Part shown: piece by piece, positions 35,856 to 44,695 of the stretch | How the letters are laid out: every line of letters begins with the position of its first letter | How positions within the stretch are numbered: the first letter of the stretch is position 1 | Source of the DNA: an uncultured Bacteroides sp. | GTDB lineage: Bacteria; Bacteroidota; Bacteroidia; Bacteroidales; Bacteroidaceae | Direction of reading: 5' to 3' | Assembly (NCBI GenBank): GCA_945833835.1 | Contig: CAMAFR010000001.1 | Coordinates: 33,436 to 97,435, forward strand | DNA length: 64,000 nucleotides | The notes under the pieces: model-generated | What the model was told of the DNA's origin: nothing | Databases searched by the model: none | Seen by the model: the letters and a program-made list of their open reading frames with translations, nothing else | Made by a program: the position numbers and the translations under genes

Positions 35856-35968
35856 CTTCCGATGCTTCCTTGATTTATTTTTGGCATTCTAAAGCATTGT
35901 TGCATAGTGTGTTGTGGCGTGTTTCGGATTTGTGGCGGAAGCGTTCGCAAATGCTTCCGATGCTTCCT
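35856..35968. repeat. Pair of CTTCCGATGCTTCCT direct repeats
   Basis: The same 15 bases occur at 35856-35870 and 35954-35968, 98 bases apart, in a noncoding stretch. Other than this pair, and the 23-bp repeats before it, 35770-36010 shows nothing I can name. Confidence 0.5.
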
Positions 35969-36016
35969 CGGGGTTTTTCCCGACCTTGCCGGCGGTTTTT
36001 TTTTGATGCAGCGGCA

Positions 36017-36056
36017 GAGTGCACCTTGCCCTGTCCGGAAAGGGCAAGGTGCACTC
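36017..36056. other. Perfect 16-bp hairpin
   Basis: GAGTGCACCTTGCCCT (36017-36032) pairs without mismatch with 36041-36056 around the loop GTCCGGAA. There is no T tract on either strand, so it is not a standard terminator. It lies just before a -7-like TATCTTTA (36066-36073) and the candidate peptide gene. Confidence 0.65.
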
Positions 36057-36118
36057 CGATACTGCTATCTTTAAAAAATCGCTATTGGAATCGTGTATTT
36101 ATCATTACAATTTTTAGT

Positions 36119-36409
36119 ATGAAACCAGAACTCAAATACCCTAAGATGGAGGCGAACTCTCTGGCAAGGATGCCGAAGATGTGGTTAGGTGATGAGCTCG
36201 CCAACCTGACGGGCAGCAATGACCTTGTGAGTCGCTGTAGCAATTGCTGTAGCGACGGTATAGTTAATATATTTAATTTTAATACTACCGTAGGTAACGC
36301 TGGGGCGTTTTCCCCTGAAGGGGAGACTGTGGCGGAGGAGGACGCGTCACCACGGAGACATCGGGTTTCAACTACGTCAAGCACGGCTGGGCATGATTGT
36401 TCCCGATGA
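36119..36409 (+). CDS. Candidate small peptide gene, possibly frameshifted
   Basis: A 96-residue frame of no recognised family, starting MKPELKYPKMEANSLARMPK, with a Cys-rich segment SRCSNCCSDGIVNIFNFNTT at about 38-57. Codon use is normal to about codon 67 (near 36320); beyond that the frame becomes Arg/Ser-rich and unlike the neighbours. In the next frame over, the same bases encode DCGGGGRVTTETSGFNYVKH followed by GWA and a stop at 36394-36396, which looks more protein-like. A lost or gained base near 36320 would join the two. A -7-like box lies 46 bases upstream. A secreted or modified peptide is one possibility; nothing near it is a maturase. Confidence 0.35.
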   Translation: MKPELKYPKMEANSLARMPKMWLGDELANLTGSNDLVSRCSNCCSDGIVNIFNFNTTVGNAGAFSPEGETVAEEDASPRRHRVSTTSSTAGHDCSR

Positions 36410-36427
36410 TCAGCCGTAAGGCGCAAA

Positions 36428-36494
36428 ATAGGGAAAACCCTATCGGGAAATAGGGAATTTCTGTTTGCCGTCATCGCCGGACTGCTTATCTTTG
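36428..36494 (+). promoter_or_regulatory. Promoter and upstream palindrome of the Tyr/Trp/His-rich protein gene
   Basis: TTTG at 36464-36467, 19 bases, TATCTTTG at 36487-36494 is a complete Bacteroidota promoter. Just upstream, ATAGGGAAAACCCTAT (36428-36443) is a perfect palindrome and a further ATAGGG half site is at 36450-36455, 22 bases from the first: a likely regulator site. Confidence 0.65.
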
Positions 36495-36531
36495 TAGCGT
36501 AAAAACAAGTGAACATTAAAAACATACGGAT

Positions 36532-37848
36532 ATGAAACGGAATTTAATGGCTTTATTGACGTTGGTTTGGTTGCCGTGCTTGGCAATGGCACAAAGCAAC
36601 GATGACCTTTATTACGTTCCGAAAAAGGAAACGAAGGTGCAAAAGTCCGCTCAGGCTTCGTCCTTACAGCGGCAGTCGGCAACGGCGGGGAGTCGTTCTT
36701 CACAGGCGGTGTCGGCCGTGACAGCTCCAACCGTGGTGGTGCGCGATGCGTCCGGACGTGAACGGGACATCGACGAGTACAACCGTCGTTACACCTCGCG
36801 CGAGAATACATTTGCGCTGCAAAACGATACGCTGTATATCCAGGAGAAACCGTATAATGAGCGGGGCGAGTGGGTGAACGGATTCGAAGGGACGCAGACC
36901 GACTATGAGTATGCCATGCGCATCGTCCGGTTCCGCAGTCCGCGTTATGCCATTCCGATCAGCAGTCCGCTTTACTGGGACGTGGTGTACGGAGGCGCAG
37001 CCTTCCCGTCGTGGGAGTGGAATGTTTTTGATGACGGGCTCTATGCCTACGTCTTCCCCACCTCCTCCAACCCGTTGTGGTGGGACTGGCGTTTCAATTG
37101 GAGTGTCGCCGGTCCGCGCTGGAGTTTCGGATGGCATGCGCCGTGGTATTGTGCCTGGCATTCGCCCTATCACTATGGCGGTTATTGGGGCTCTTACTGG
37201 GGAGGCCATTGGGGCGGTTATTGGGGTGGCTGGTACGGCTATCATCCGCATTATGCCCCTGCGCCGCATCATCCTGCCCCCGGCCGGCCGTATTATTCGT
37301 ATAACATGCGCCGCGAAAATGGTGGCAGCCTGCTGGGAGGCCATAGCGTACGTTCGGTCAGCACTACCCGTCCGGCGGGCGGCAATGCGTCTCACGGCAC
37401 CATCGTCAACCGCAGCCGTGACAATAGCGGACGTTCGGGCGGACGTATCGTGGCAGCCGACCAGAGCAACGACCGTTCCGTACGGCGGAGCGGTACGGCC
37501 ACCCGTAGCAGCGGCACTTATACCCGCTCGTCGCAGATAGGTACGGGAGAGTCTTCCTACAACCGTCCCAGCAGCACACGGGCGAACTCTTACCGCAACT
37601 CAGGGGCGTACCAGCGGATGCAGAACGGTGGCAGCACCCGTAGCTATGGCACCAGTGGCGCAGGCAGTCGCAGCAACAGCGAGGCTGTATCGCGCGGCAG
37701 CAACAGTTTCGGTTCTTCACGCAGTGTGGGCAACAGCGGCAGCAGCTTCGGATCGTCCCGTTCGTCGGGCAGCAGTTACAGCACTCCGTCAAGAAGTGTG
37801 GGCAACAGCCACTCTACCGGTGGTGGCAGCGGTGCCCGGAGAAGATAA
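36532..37848 (+). CDS. Secreted Trp/Tyr/His-rich protein with Ser/Arg-rich tail
   Basis: A 438-residue exported protein of unknown function. A signal peptide ends at LAMAQ (about 22). Residues 23-120 are polar; 120-215 are rich in aromatic residues; 200-245 form a low-complexity tract of GGYWGSYWGGHWGGYWGG and HPHYAPAPHHPAPG; from about 255 to the end the chain is Ser/Arg/Gly-rich, probably disordered and strongly positive. His and aromatic clusters could bind metal or glycan, and the basic tail could bind DNA or lipopolysaccharide, but this is guesswork. A full promoter and a palindrome precede it; a FadL-like gene follows 27 bases later. Confidence 0.75.
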   Translation: MKRNLMALLTLVWLPCLAMAQSNDDLYYVPKKETKVQKSAQASSLQRQSATAGSRSSQAVSAVTAPTVVVRDASGRERDIDEYNRRYTSRENTFALQNDTLYIQEKPYNERGEWVNGFEGTQTDYEYAMRIVRFRSPRYAIPISSPLYWDVVYGGAAFPSWEWNVFDDGLYAYVFPTSSNPLWWDWRFNWSVAGPRWSFGWHAPWYCAWHSPYHYGGYWGSYWGGHWGGYWGGWYGYHPHYAPAPHHPAPGRPYYSYNMRRENGGSLLGGHSVRSVSTTRPAGGNASHGTIVNRSRDNSGRSGGRIVAADQSNDRSVRRSGTATRSSGTYTRSSQIGTGESSYNRPSSTRANSYRNSGAYQRMQNGGSTRSYGTSGAGSRSNSEAVSRGSNSFGSSRSVGNSGSSFGSSRSSGSSYSTPSRSVGNSHSTGGGSGARRR

Positions 37849-37875
37849 GACTAAACGCTTAATTAAGATAATGAT

Positions 37876-39471
37876 ATGAAGAAGAAATGGATGATGGCCT
37901 CAGCGTGCGTAGCCCTGGCAGGCACGCAGCTGATGGCGCAAACGCAATATGATGCCGCTTTGTTGGCCGGCAATGAACTCAACGGTACAGCCCGCTTTGT
38001 AGGGATGGGAGGTGCGATGAGTGCCTTGGGAGCCGATATTTCTGTGATAGGGGTGAATCCTGCCGGTATCGGCCTGTTTCGCAGCAATGAGCTGACCGCT
38101 ACCTTGGGGCTCAACCATACCCGCACGGAGAGTGCTTTCGGCAATGATATCCGCTTGAGTGACAAGCGCACACGAGTCTCGTTTGACCAGGCCGGTTTTG
38201 TCTACTCCTCCAAGATAGGCAACTATACCGATGTGCGGTTTGTGAATTTCGCGTTCAATTACCACAAGAGCAAGAACTTCAACCGGAGGTTCCAGTCCGG
38301 GGCCTGGCTGGACGGCCTGTCGCAGACACAGCAGATGGCGAACATGATGTCGGGCAGCGTGAGTGACGATAATGAGATAGATGCCATCTATAACTATAAT
38401 GGAGGGTCGGGCAATCCGTACAGCCCGAACGGAGCGAATTATCCGTATCTGGGCGTGATGGGCGTGCGTACCGAGCTGGTGAGCCTTCACGAGAATCCCG
38501 ACAAAACCTATTCGTTGATAGGGTGGAACGGGGATGCGTCTTCCTTCTCCAGCCATGAGGAGGGCGGTATCCAGCAATACGATTTCAACGTGTCCTTCAA
38601 TGTGTCCGACCGCATGTATTTCGGTGCCACGGTCGGTGTTTATGATGTCAATTACAACCGCAGCACCTATTATACGGAAGATATTTATGACGGCAATCAT
38701 AGCGGGATGTACGAGCTGATGAACGACTACCGGCTGGACGGTGTGGGTGTCGACTTCAAGCTGGGAGCCATCTTCCGTCCGTTAGAAGATTCTCCTTTCC
38801 GTTTCGGGCTGGCCGTACACACGCCTACCTGGTATGTGCTGACCGAAGAGTATGTTTCGGGCATCCGTTCGGATTTGGAATACAGTTATGGAAAAGATGA
38901 TCAGACAAACTTCTTTGCGGAAGAGTACACGGACGATTATGTAGGGAACACCGTGCGCGACTACCGCCTGCGTACGCCGTGGAAGTTCAACGTCAGTGCC
39001 GGGACCGTGTTGGATGGGGTGGTGGCACTCGGCGCCGAGTATGAGTATGCTGACCATTCGTCGTCCAAGCTCTATTATGACGATGGCTATGAGATGAAAT
39101 ACGCCAATGCAGCCCTGAAGGAAGACCTGAAAGGGGTGCACACGGTACGGGTAGGGATGGAGAGCCGTCTGACCCCTGACTTCTCCTTGCGTGCCGGTTA
39201 TAACTACCAGTCGTCGGGTTTCCGCAAGACTGCCTACAAGGCCTTGGCGGATAACGATATGCGTACCGATACTGAATATACCAACGATTTCGACCGCCAT
39301 ACGGTGACGTGCGGTTTGGGTTATCGGGGCAAAAGCTGGTTTGCCGATGTGGCCTATAAATATGATTTCTATCAGTCAGACTTCTACGCTTTCAGTGCCG
39401 ACGCGTTGTCGGCAGCCAAGGTCAACACAGACCGTCATCAGGTGCTGATGACCGTAGGCGTACGGTTCTGA
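37876..39471 (+). CDS. FadL/TodX-like outer-membrane transport protein
   Basis: A 531-residue outer-membrane barrel of the OmpP1/FadL/TodX group, often annotated as a hemin receptor in Bacteroidota. The signal peptide ends at LMAQ; the mature N-terminus has the family pattern NGTARFVGMGGAMSALGADISVIGVNPAGIGLFRSNE, the plug-like region of FadL, and the C-terminus ends in MTVGVRF. FadL homologues carry hydrophobic molecules across the outer membrane. It is probably cotranscribed with the preceding secreted protein. Confidence 0.85.
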   Translation: MKKKWMMASACVALAGTQLMAQTQYDAALLAGNELNGTARFVGMGGAMSALGADISVIGVNPAGIGLFRSNELTATLGLNHTRTESAFGNDIRLSDKRTRVSFDQAGFVYSSKIGNYTDVRFVNFAFNYHKSKNFNRRFQSGAWLDGLSQTQQMANMMSGSVSDDNEIDAIYNYNGGSGNPYSPNGANYPYLGVMGVRTELVSLHENPDKTYSLIGWNGDASSFSSHEEGGIQQYDFNVSFNVSDRMYFGATVGVYDVNYNRSTYYTEDIYDGNHSGMYELMNDYRLDGVGVDFKLGAIFRPLEDSPFRFGLAVHTPTWYVLTEEYVSGIRSDLEYSYGKDDQTNFFAEEYTDDYVGNTVRDYRLRTPWKFNVSAGTVLDGVVALGAEYEYADHSSSKLYYDDGYEMKYANAALKEDLKGVHTVRVGMESRLTPDFSLRAGYNYQSSGFRKTAYKALADNDMRTDTEYTNDFDRHTVTCGLGYRGKSWFADVAYKYDFYQSDFYAFSADALSAAKVNTDRHQVLMTVGVRF

Positions 39472-39500
39472 TATTGTTCTTTCTCTGGGTCTGGTGAGGG

Positions 39501-39611
39501 CGTGTCAAACCTCTCCACGATACCTGTCCAATTGTCCTTCTGAGCGAAAGCGAAGAATCTGTCAGCACCAAGTGGATGTTTTCAGATGCTTCGCTTTCGC
39601 TCAAAATGACA
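39501..39611. repeat. REP-like repeat copy between convergent genes
   Basis: TGAGCGAAAGCGAAG (39541-39555) pairs perfectly with CTTCGCTTTCGCTCA (39589-39603). The 18 bases AAGTGGATGTTTTCAGAT are shared with the 183-bp element at 19274, and GCGTGTCAAA (from 39500) resembles its end. It lies between the FadL-like and DUF4421 stops. Confidence 0.6.
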
Positions 39612-39624
39612 GATGGATCTTGTG

Positions 39625-40704
39625 TCATTTTCTGGTAGAGGTGTCCCTGTACTGCCGTTTTTTCCAGAAGTTGAAGCCGGCATAGATACGCAGGCTGCCA
39701 AACGAGTCGTACATGGTGAGTTTGTCATTGCTGTAGCCATACGTATTGATGAGCAGCGTAGCCCCCACGAAATACTTGCTGTTGTTCCACGTCAGCCCCG
39801 CTCGGGTGACCAGGTCGAAGTTGATGTCGTCCATCCAGCTGGACCAGTTGGTGGAGCTGTGGGTGGGGACCCCGTTTATTTTGGTCTTCTTGTAGGCGAT
39901 GGCCGGCATGAGCGAGAGGTTGAACAGGCAGTTCTTGGCGAACACCCAGTTGTAGCCATAGCCGAAGCTGAGGCTGATGTCGCGGTATTCCAGGTCTTCG
40001 AACTTCAGTGAGGCATCCACATTGGGAATCATGGCTTGCGGCAGTTTGGTGTAGTCGAACTGGATGTCGTGGTAGGTATAGGACATACCCGCCATGAAGG
40101 ATCCGCAGCTCACCCGCTGGTTGGTGGACTGGCTGTAAGCGGCCGGGTAGGAGAACTTGCGGTTGTTGAAAATCCAATAGGTATTCACCCCTTTGATGAC
40201 ACTCTTGAAGCCCTGGAACTTTTGTCCTATATAGTCTTCGGGGATGTTGAAGTTGGAATAGGAGCTGATGTGGAAGTCGCTGCCTGTCTTGCGGTAATAC
40301 AGGTCCACCCCGAAACGTGAGCTGTAGAGGTTGACCACAAATTCCTTCTTGCTGGCTTCTTCCTTGTTCTTGCCGAAGAGATCGGACGTGTTGAACGCCA
40401 TCCCCAGAAAAATCCACCGCCATCCGAAATAGAAGCCGATTTTGGGTGTGATGTCGGGAGCGAAACTGATGCTCTGTTTTCCCTTGCTTCCCGTCTTGGC
40501 TGTGAAGTGGTAGTTCTCCCCCCAGAAACTCTGTTCGAGCATGAAGGCCAGATTGTACTTGTTTTCATCGATATAGGTCGTGTCTATCTCGGTGAATGTT
40601 TTCTGGAACCATTGTCCGAAGGTCCGTTTCTGCGAGGTTTGTGCTGCTGCGGACAGACCAGATAACAGGCAGAAAAGACAGAGGCAGTAGGCGGTGGTTT
40701 TCAT
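39625..40704 (-). CDS. DUF4421 outer-membrane protein
   Basis: A 359-residue exported protein matching DUF4421, a family of predicted outer-membrane barrels found mostly in Bacteroidales. A signal peptide ends at SAAAQ; typical segments are TYIDENKYNLAFMLEQSFWGENY and PDITPKIGFYFGWRWIFLGMAFN near the start and YAGFNFWKKRQY near the end. Function is unknown. It is followed on the strand by nothing but a repeat; upstream lies a Gfo/Idh/MocA gene with 21 bases between. Confidence 0.85.
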   Translation of the reverse strand: MKTTAYCLCLFCLLSGLSAAAQTSQKRTFGQWFQKTFTEIDTTYIDENKYNLAFMLEQSFWGENYHFTAKTGSKGKQSISFAPDITPKIGFYFGWRWIFLGMAFNTSDLFGKNKEEASKKEFVVNLYSSRFGVDLYYRKTGSDFHISSYSNFNIPEDYIGQKFQGFKSVIKGVNTYWIFNNRKFSYPAAYSQSTNQRVSCGSFMAGMSYTYHDIQFDYTKLPQAMIPNVDASLKFEDLEYRDISLSFGYGYNWVFAKNCLFNLSLMPAIAYKKTKINGVPTHSSTNWSSWMDDINFDLVTRAGLTWNNSKYFVGATLLINTYGYSNDKLTMYDSFGSLRIYAGFNFWKKRQYRDTSTRK

Positions 40705-40725
40705 AGGGGTAGGGGGGATGACAGG

Positions 40726-41718
40726 TTACAGTTTGTTCAGGATACGGTCCATGACCCAGTTGGTGGGAGTGGCACTGATGCCGTCGCAGGTGCAGATGGC
40801 TTTTCCCTGCAAGTGTTCCACTACGGCTTTTATCAAGGGCAGTTGTACATGGGGCGGGTTAGGGGGCAGGATTTCTTCGCGGCCACGTTCCGTATGGAGG
40901 CCGATGGGGGCATAGGTGAAGACGGAAAAGCAGATCATCCCCTTGTCGCCGATGATTTCGATGCGGTCTTCCTTGGCCGATTCGTGGGCAACGAAACACC
41001 AGGAACCGGATCCGGGTAGTCCCGACTCGAACTTGAAGCAGGCACTGATGGTGTCTTCGGCTTCGTACAGTCCGCCCCGGTTGCTTTTATAGCCTTCGGC
41101 TTCGAGAATACATCCGAACATATCCTGCAGCAGGTCCAGCTGGTGGGGAGCCAGGTCGTAGAAGTATCCTCCGCCGGCAATGTCGGGCTGCACGCGCCAC
41201 GGCAGGTTCGTACTGTTATAGTCAAGGTCGTGTGGGGGTTGGGCAAACCGTATCTGCACATTGAGGATACGGCCTATCGTGCCTTCGTCCACCAGTTGGC
41301 GCACTTTCTGGAAGTAGGGCAGGTAGCGGCGGTAGTAGGCTACAAAGCAGGGCACTCCGGTCTCGCGGGAGATGCGGTTGATGCGGGCACAGTCTTCATA
41401 GCTGGCGGCCATCGGTTTTTCGATATAGACCGGTTTGCCCGCCTTCATGGCCATGATGGCGAAAGTGGCGTGCGACGAAGGAGGGGTGGCGATGTAGACG
41501 GCGTTCACCTCTTCATCCCCTATCAGCTCTTGGGCGTCGGTGTACCACTTGGGGATGTCGTGCCGTTTGGCATACGATTTTACTTTCTCTTCATCCCGGC
41601 TCATGACGGCCACTACTTTCGATCCGTCTATCTTATTGAAAGCCGGTCCGCTTTTCTTTTCGGTCACTTCACCGCATCCGATGAATCCCCATTTCACTGT
41701 CTTCAAAAAATTCTTCAT
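40726..41718 (-). CDS. Gfo/Idh/MocA family oxidoreductase
   Basis: A 330-residue NAD(P)-dependent dehydrogenase. The N-terminal Rossmann fold has WGFIGCGEVTEKKSGPAF, a mid-domain EKPMAASYEDC with the catalytic Lys, and the C-terminal domain with GGGYFYDLAPHQLDLLQDMFG. The family acts on sugars and inositols; the substrate here is not evident. The position after a solute-binding-like gene (18 bases) suggests but does not prove a shared pathway. Confidence 0.9.
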   Translation of the reverse strand: MKNFLKTVKWGFIGCGEVTEKKSGPAFNKIDGSKVVAVMSRDEEKVKSYAKRHDIPKWYTDAQELIGDEEVNAVYIATPPSSHATFAIMAMKAGKPVYIEKPMAASYEDCARINRISRETGVPCFVAYYRRYLPYFQKVRQLVDEGTIGRILNVQIRFAQPPHDLDYNSTNLPWRVQPDIAGGGYFYDLAPHQLDLLQDMFGCILEAEGYKSNRGGLYEAEDTISACFKFESGLPGSGSWCFVAHESAKEDRIEIIGDKGMICFSVFTYAPIGLHTERGREEILPPNPPHVQLPLIKAVVEHLQGKAICTCDGISATPTNWVMDRILNKL

Positions 41719-41736
41719 GGCTTTCTTCTTGTTAGG

Positions 41737-42555
41737 TTATTTGAAATATTTCTTCTTCAGTCGTTGGTAGTCCTTGGTCTGCAGGAACCGGTCGAGCCAT
41801 CCGTTCAGGCTGTCGAGCAGGGCGGTCGACCGTTTGTTCACTCCCCAGGCATGGAACTGGGTGAAGCCGATGTCGGTGTCGAGGTCCAGGTCCGGAAATT
41901 CGGCGTGCAGTTTGCGGGCGATGCTTTCGTCGCACACGGCATAGTCGATGTCGCCGCCTGCCACCAGGGCCAGCAGCTGTTCGGGACCGTATTGTTCCAC
42001 CTCTTCTATATAGATTGTGTCGGCTATCTCGTTGATCAGGTTGTGCAGCCGCAGCAGGGCGGTAGAGCCCTTGATGACATACAGGTGCCGGTGAGCCAGC
42101 TCCAGTTGGTTGCTGATGTGCAGGCTGTCGGTGCCTGTCCCGGCCTTGCGCTGTACCAGCACCTGCTTGTCCAACAGCAAGGAGCGGGTGAAGAGCAGCG
42201 AGTCCTTGAGGCGTGAGGTCACGGCGGTGCCGGTGGCGAGCAGGTCGTAGCGACCGGTACCGATGCCTTCGAGCCGTTGTTCGAAGCTCATTTCCGGAGT
42301 AACCTCTACTTTTAACCCCATGTCGCGGGCAAAGGCATGCAGCAGTTCGTAGTCAAAGCCTTCCACGGTGTCGCCTTGCACGTGGTAGCTCAGGGCATTG
42401 TATTCCACAACGGCTCGCAAGACACCCGTTGCGGCTATTTCCGCATAGTCACGCGGAGCGTAGGTCGTTTTTTCCTCATGTTGGGTGTTCATCAGCGCGA
42501 TGCCCCAGGCAACGGCGATTCCCAATAACGTGTAGCGTAGCAGTTTCTTTTTCAT
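41737..42555 (-). CDS. Periplasmic solute-binding (SBP family 3) domain protein
   Basis: A 272-residue protein with an N-terminal membrane anchor or signal (about 5-22) and one SBP_bac_3 domain: LRAVVEYNALSYHVQGDTVEGFDYELLHAFARDMG is the opening lobe, and GGDIDYAVCDESIARKL the hinge return. No ABC transporter genes are next to it. Bacteroidota proteins of this type are often related to the regulatory domain of MltF transglycosylases, but the catalytic lytic domain is absent here. I start at 42555 (MKKKLLRYTLLG); the longer frame overlaps the previous gene. Confidence 0.82.
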   Translation of the reverse strand: MKKKLLRYTLLGIAVAWGIALMNTQHEEKTTYAPRDYAEIAATGVLRAVVEYNALSYHVQGDTVEGFDYELLHAFARDMGLKVEVTPEMSFEQRLEGIGTGRYDLLATGTAVTSRLKDSLLFTRSLLLDKQVLVQRKAGTGTDSLHISNQLELAHRHLYVIKGSTALLRLHNLINEIADTIYIEEVEQYGPEQLLALVAGGDIDYAVCDESIARKLHAEFPDLDLDTDIGFTQFHAWGVNKRSTALLDSLNGWLDRFLQTKDYQRLKKKYFK

Positions 42556-42584
42556 AGCGGTCGGTGTTAAGGAGAGTGGGTGCA

Positions 42585-44687
42585 TCAGTCAAAGAAGTTC
42601 CACGACAGCCCTATCTTGAGGATGCGTGGGTTGAGCGGATAGTGGGTGGCCAGGAAATAACTCTTGTCCCCGGTCGGTTGCAGCAGATTGTACATCTGCA
42701 GGAATATGCGCGTACGTTTCAGGTGCATGTTGATGTAGGCGTTCACCAACGGAAATCCGCCCAGCTTGTGGCGGGTGTCCGGGTGTTGCAGGTAGAACTG
42801 TCCCAATGCGGGGGCATAGTCGGGGGCATAGTATTGGGTGAAGTAGCGCATGTCGGCCCCCATCTCCACCATCAGCACTTTTTTGGCCAGTCCGAAGCGG
42901 AGGTAGAGGTTGTGGTAGAGCACCAGCTTGGGCAGGGGCAGCACCTCGTCATTGCTCGATGTCTGGTAGGTCACCTCGTTGTCCAGATGCAGGATGCCCA
43001 GCTTGAAGTCCTGTTGCAGGGTGGCGCTGAAGAGCTGCAGGTTGTCGGTATGTTGCCGCACGGCGGCATTGTTCAGATACACGGCGGCTGTTTCGGTGGC
43101 AGGGGTCGTCAGTTCGGAGGTGTTGGCCAGGTAGGTGTAGTTCTTGATGTTCTCGAAACCTACCCGCAGCCGGGTTCTCCACCGGTCCACGCTGAGCCGG
43201 CCCTCTATTCGGGTGCGCATGGTCTTCGAGAGGTCGTCGTTGTCCCACCAATAGTGTTTGGAATGGAAATGGCGGAAGTAGAAGATGGGGTGCAGGTTCT
43301 TGATGTAGGCATGGGCCTCGAAGCGCACCGTGTCATTCAGCAGCCGGAAATTGAGGTCACCCTTTCCTTCGATGCTGAACTGTCCGGCATCTTCGCCGGC
43401 AAGGGCCACTTCGCCCGTCACATTGTAGTGCAGGGTGCGGCCCTGCTCTTTGATGAGCTGTCCGCCGACCGACACCACATGCTCCTTGAAGCGGGTGGTG
43501 GTGCGCAGGCGGCTGTTGGCGGGCACCGAATCATTCATGGCAAATTGGCGGTACTCATGGCTCACGAAGGCGGTCAGTCCGGCTTTGGCCCATTTGTTGA
43601 ACCCTTCGCGCAGCGAGATGCCGAAGGTGTTCTTGATGGCCGTGTGCTTTTGCGTGTCGGTCGAGTCGGTATCCAGAAAATGGTGTCGGAAGTAGGTACG
43701 GTTTTGTGCGTCGTCCTGCGAGATATAGTCCCGTTTGTTCAGGTCCAGCTTCAGCGTGTGGATGAAGCTGGTCACCGGTACAAAGACCCGTGTGTTCACG
43801 GTGTCGTTCTCGTCGGGGTTGTCCCGGTAGATGCCCACATTGTAGCGGTGGGTCAGGAAGGCATGATAGCCGGTGTGGTGGTTCCAGATATTGGAGAGAT
43901 TCACCGGTATTTCATTGGTGGCATAGGTCTTTTTCCCTTCGGCCATGTCGAGGGGACGTTTCACGTAGTTGTCGTTGGTGATTCCTCCGTTTTCGGCCAT
44001 TTTCAGGTTATCGTTGATGAAGCTGAAGTGCATCTCGTAGTGGTCCCCCCGGTAGTAGGCAAAAAGGTCGCCGTTGAAGAGGGCGGTCGACTGGTTCTGG
44101 TATTTGCCCCGTCCGTACGTATAGTCAATGTTGAATCCGAAACCCAGGCGGCGTGAGGCGTTGACAGAGAAGTAGGCCTTGAAGCGCTCTTCGCCGGTGC
44201 GTCCGTCGCCCTGCTTGAAATAGGTCAGGTTCGTGTAGGGCGATTTGGTGTCGGTGTACACCACCTTTTCGGGACGGATGACCGTAAAGTCGTAGGGATC
44301 TGTGAAGAAGGCTTGGCTGTAGTCTTCGCGCTCAAAGAATACATGGGCGATGCGCGGACTGCCCAAATTACCCAAAAACGTGTAATGGCCGGTGGGGCCG
44401 CCTGTATCATTGGCATTCTGGAATCCGTGTTGCACCGTGTCGACGGGTGCCTCCAAACGGTTGCCCAACCGTTCGTCGATGGTCCAGGAGTGTAGTCCGA
44501 TAGGGATGGTGTTGGCATCCGTTACCGCTGTGGTGTCGATGGGGTTACCGTTACGGTCGTATTGGTTGCTGTCCAGACCGGAAGCCGACTGTCCGAACTG
44601 ATTGCCGAACCGGTTCCGGTTGTAGTTCTGGGCATTCACCAGACCGCAGAACGCCATGAGTAGCAGAGTTACGTATATCTTCTTCAT
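42585..44687 (-). CDS. Putative porin (Porin_10 family)
   Basis: A 700-residue outer-membrane protein of the 'putative porin' family common in Bacteroidota. A signal peptide ends at LVNAQ; recognisable segments are FLGNLGSPRIAHVFFEREDYS, TDPYDFTVIRPEKVVYTDTKSPYTNLTY and the C-terminal RILKIGLSWNFFD. The rest is alternating barrel strands. I start at 44687 (MKKIYVTLLLMAFCG). A -7 box lies only 8 bases upstream, so the mRNA may be almost leaderless, unless a further promoter exists. Confidence 0.85.
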   Translation of the reverse strand: MKKIYVTLLLMAFCGLVNAQNYNRNRFGNQFGQSASGLDSNQYDRNGNPIDTTAVTDANTIPIGLHSWTIDERLGNRLEAPVDTVQHGFQNANDTGGPTGHYTFLGNLGSPRIAHVFFEREDYSQAFFTDPYDFTVIRPEKVVYTDTKSPYTNLTYFKQGDGRTGEERFKAYFSVNASRRLGFGFNIDYTYGRGKYQNQSTALFNGDLFAYYRGDHYEMHFSFINDNLKMAENGGITNDNYVKRPLDMAEGKKTYATNEIPVNLSNIWNHHTGYHAFLTHRYNVGIYRDNPDENDTVNTRVFVPVTSFIHTLKLDLNKRDYISQDDAQNRTYFRHHFLDTDSTDTQKHTAIKNTFGISLREGFNKWAKAGLTAFVSHEYRQFAMNDSVPANSRLRTTTRFKEHVVSVGGQLIKEQGRTLHYNVTGEVALAGEDAGQFSIEGKGDLNFRLLNDTVRFEAHAYIKNLHPIFYFRHFHSKHYWWDNDDLSKTMRTRIEGRLSVDRWRTRLRVGFENIKNYTYLANTSELTTPATETAAVYLNNAAVRQHTDNLQLFSATLQQDFKLGILHLDNEVTYQTSSNDEVLPLPKLVLYHNLYLRFGLAKKVLMVEMGADMRYFTQYYAPDYAPALGQFYLQHPDTRHKLGGFPLVNAYINMHLKRTRIFLQMYNLLQPTGDKSYFLATHYPLNPRILKIGLSWNFFD

Positions 44688-44695
44688 AATGCTGG

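Noticed and set aside
35786..36118. N-terminal extension of the candidate peptide frame
   Set aside because: The frame upstream of 36119 is Arg/Phe/Ser-rich, crosses the perfect hairpin and the -7-like box, and has no protein-like pattern.
42564..44156. Plus-strand open frame of 530 codons
   Set aside because: Opposite the putative porin gene, with composition of a shadow frame.
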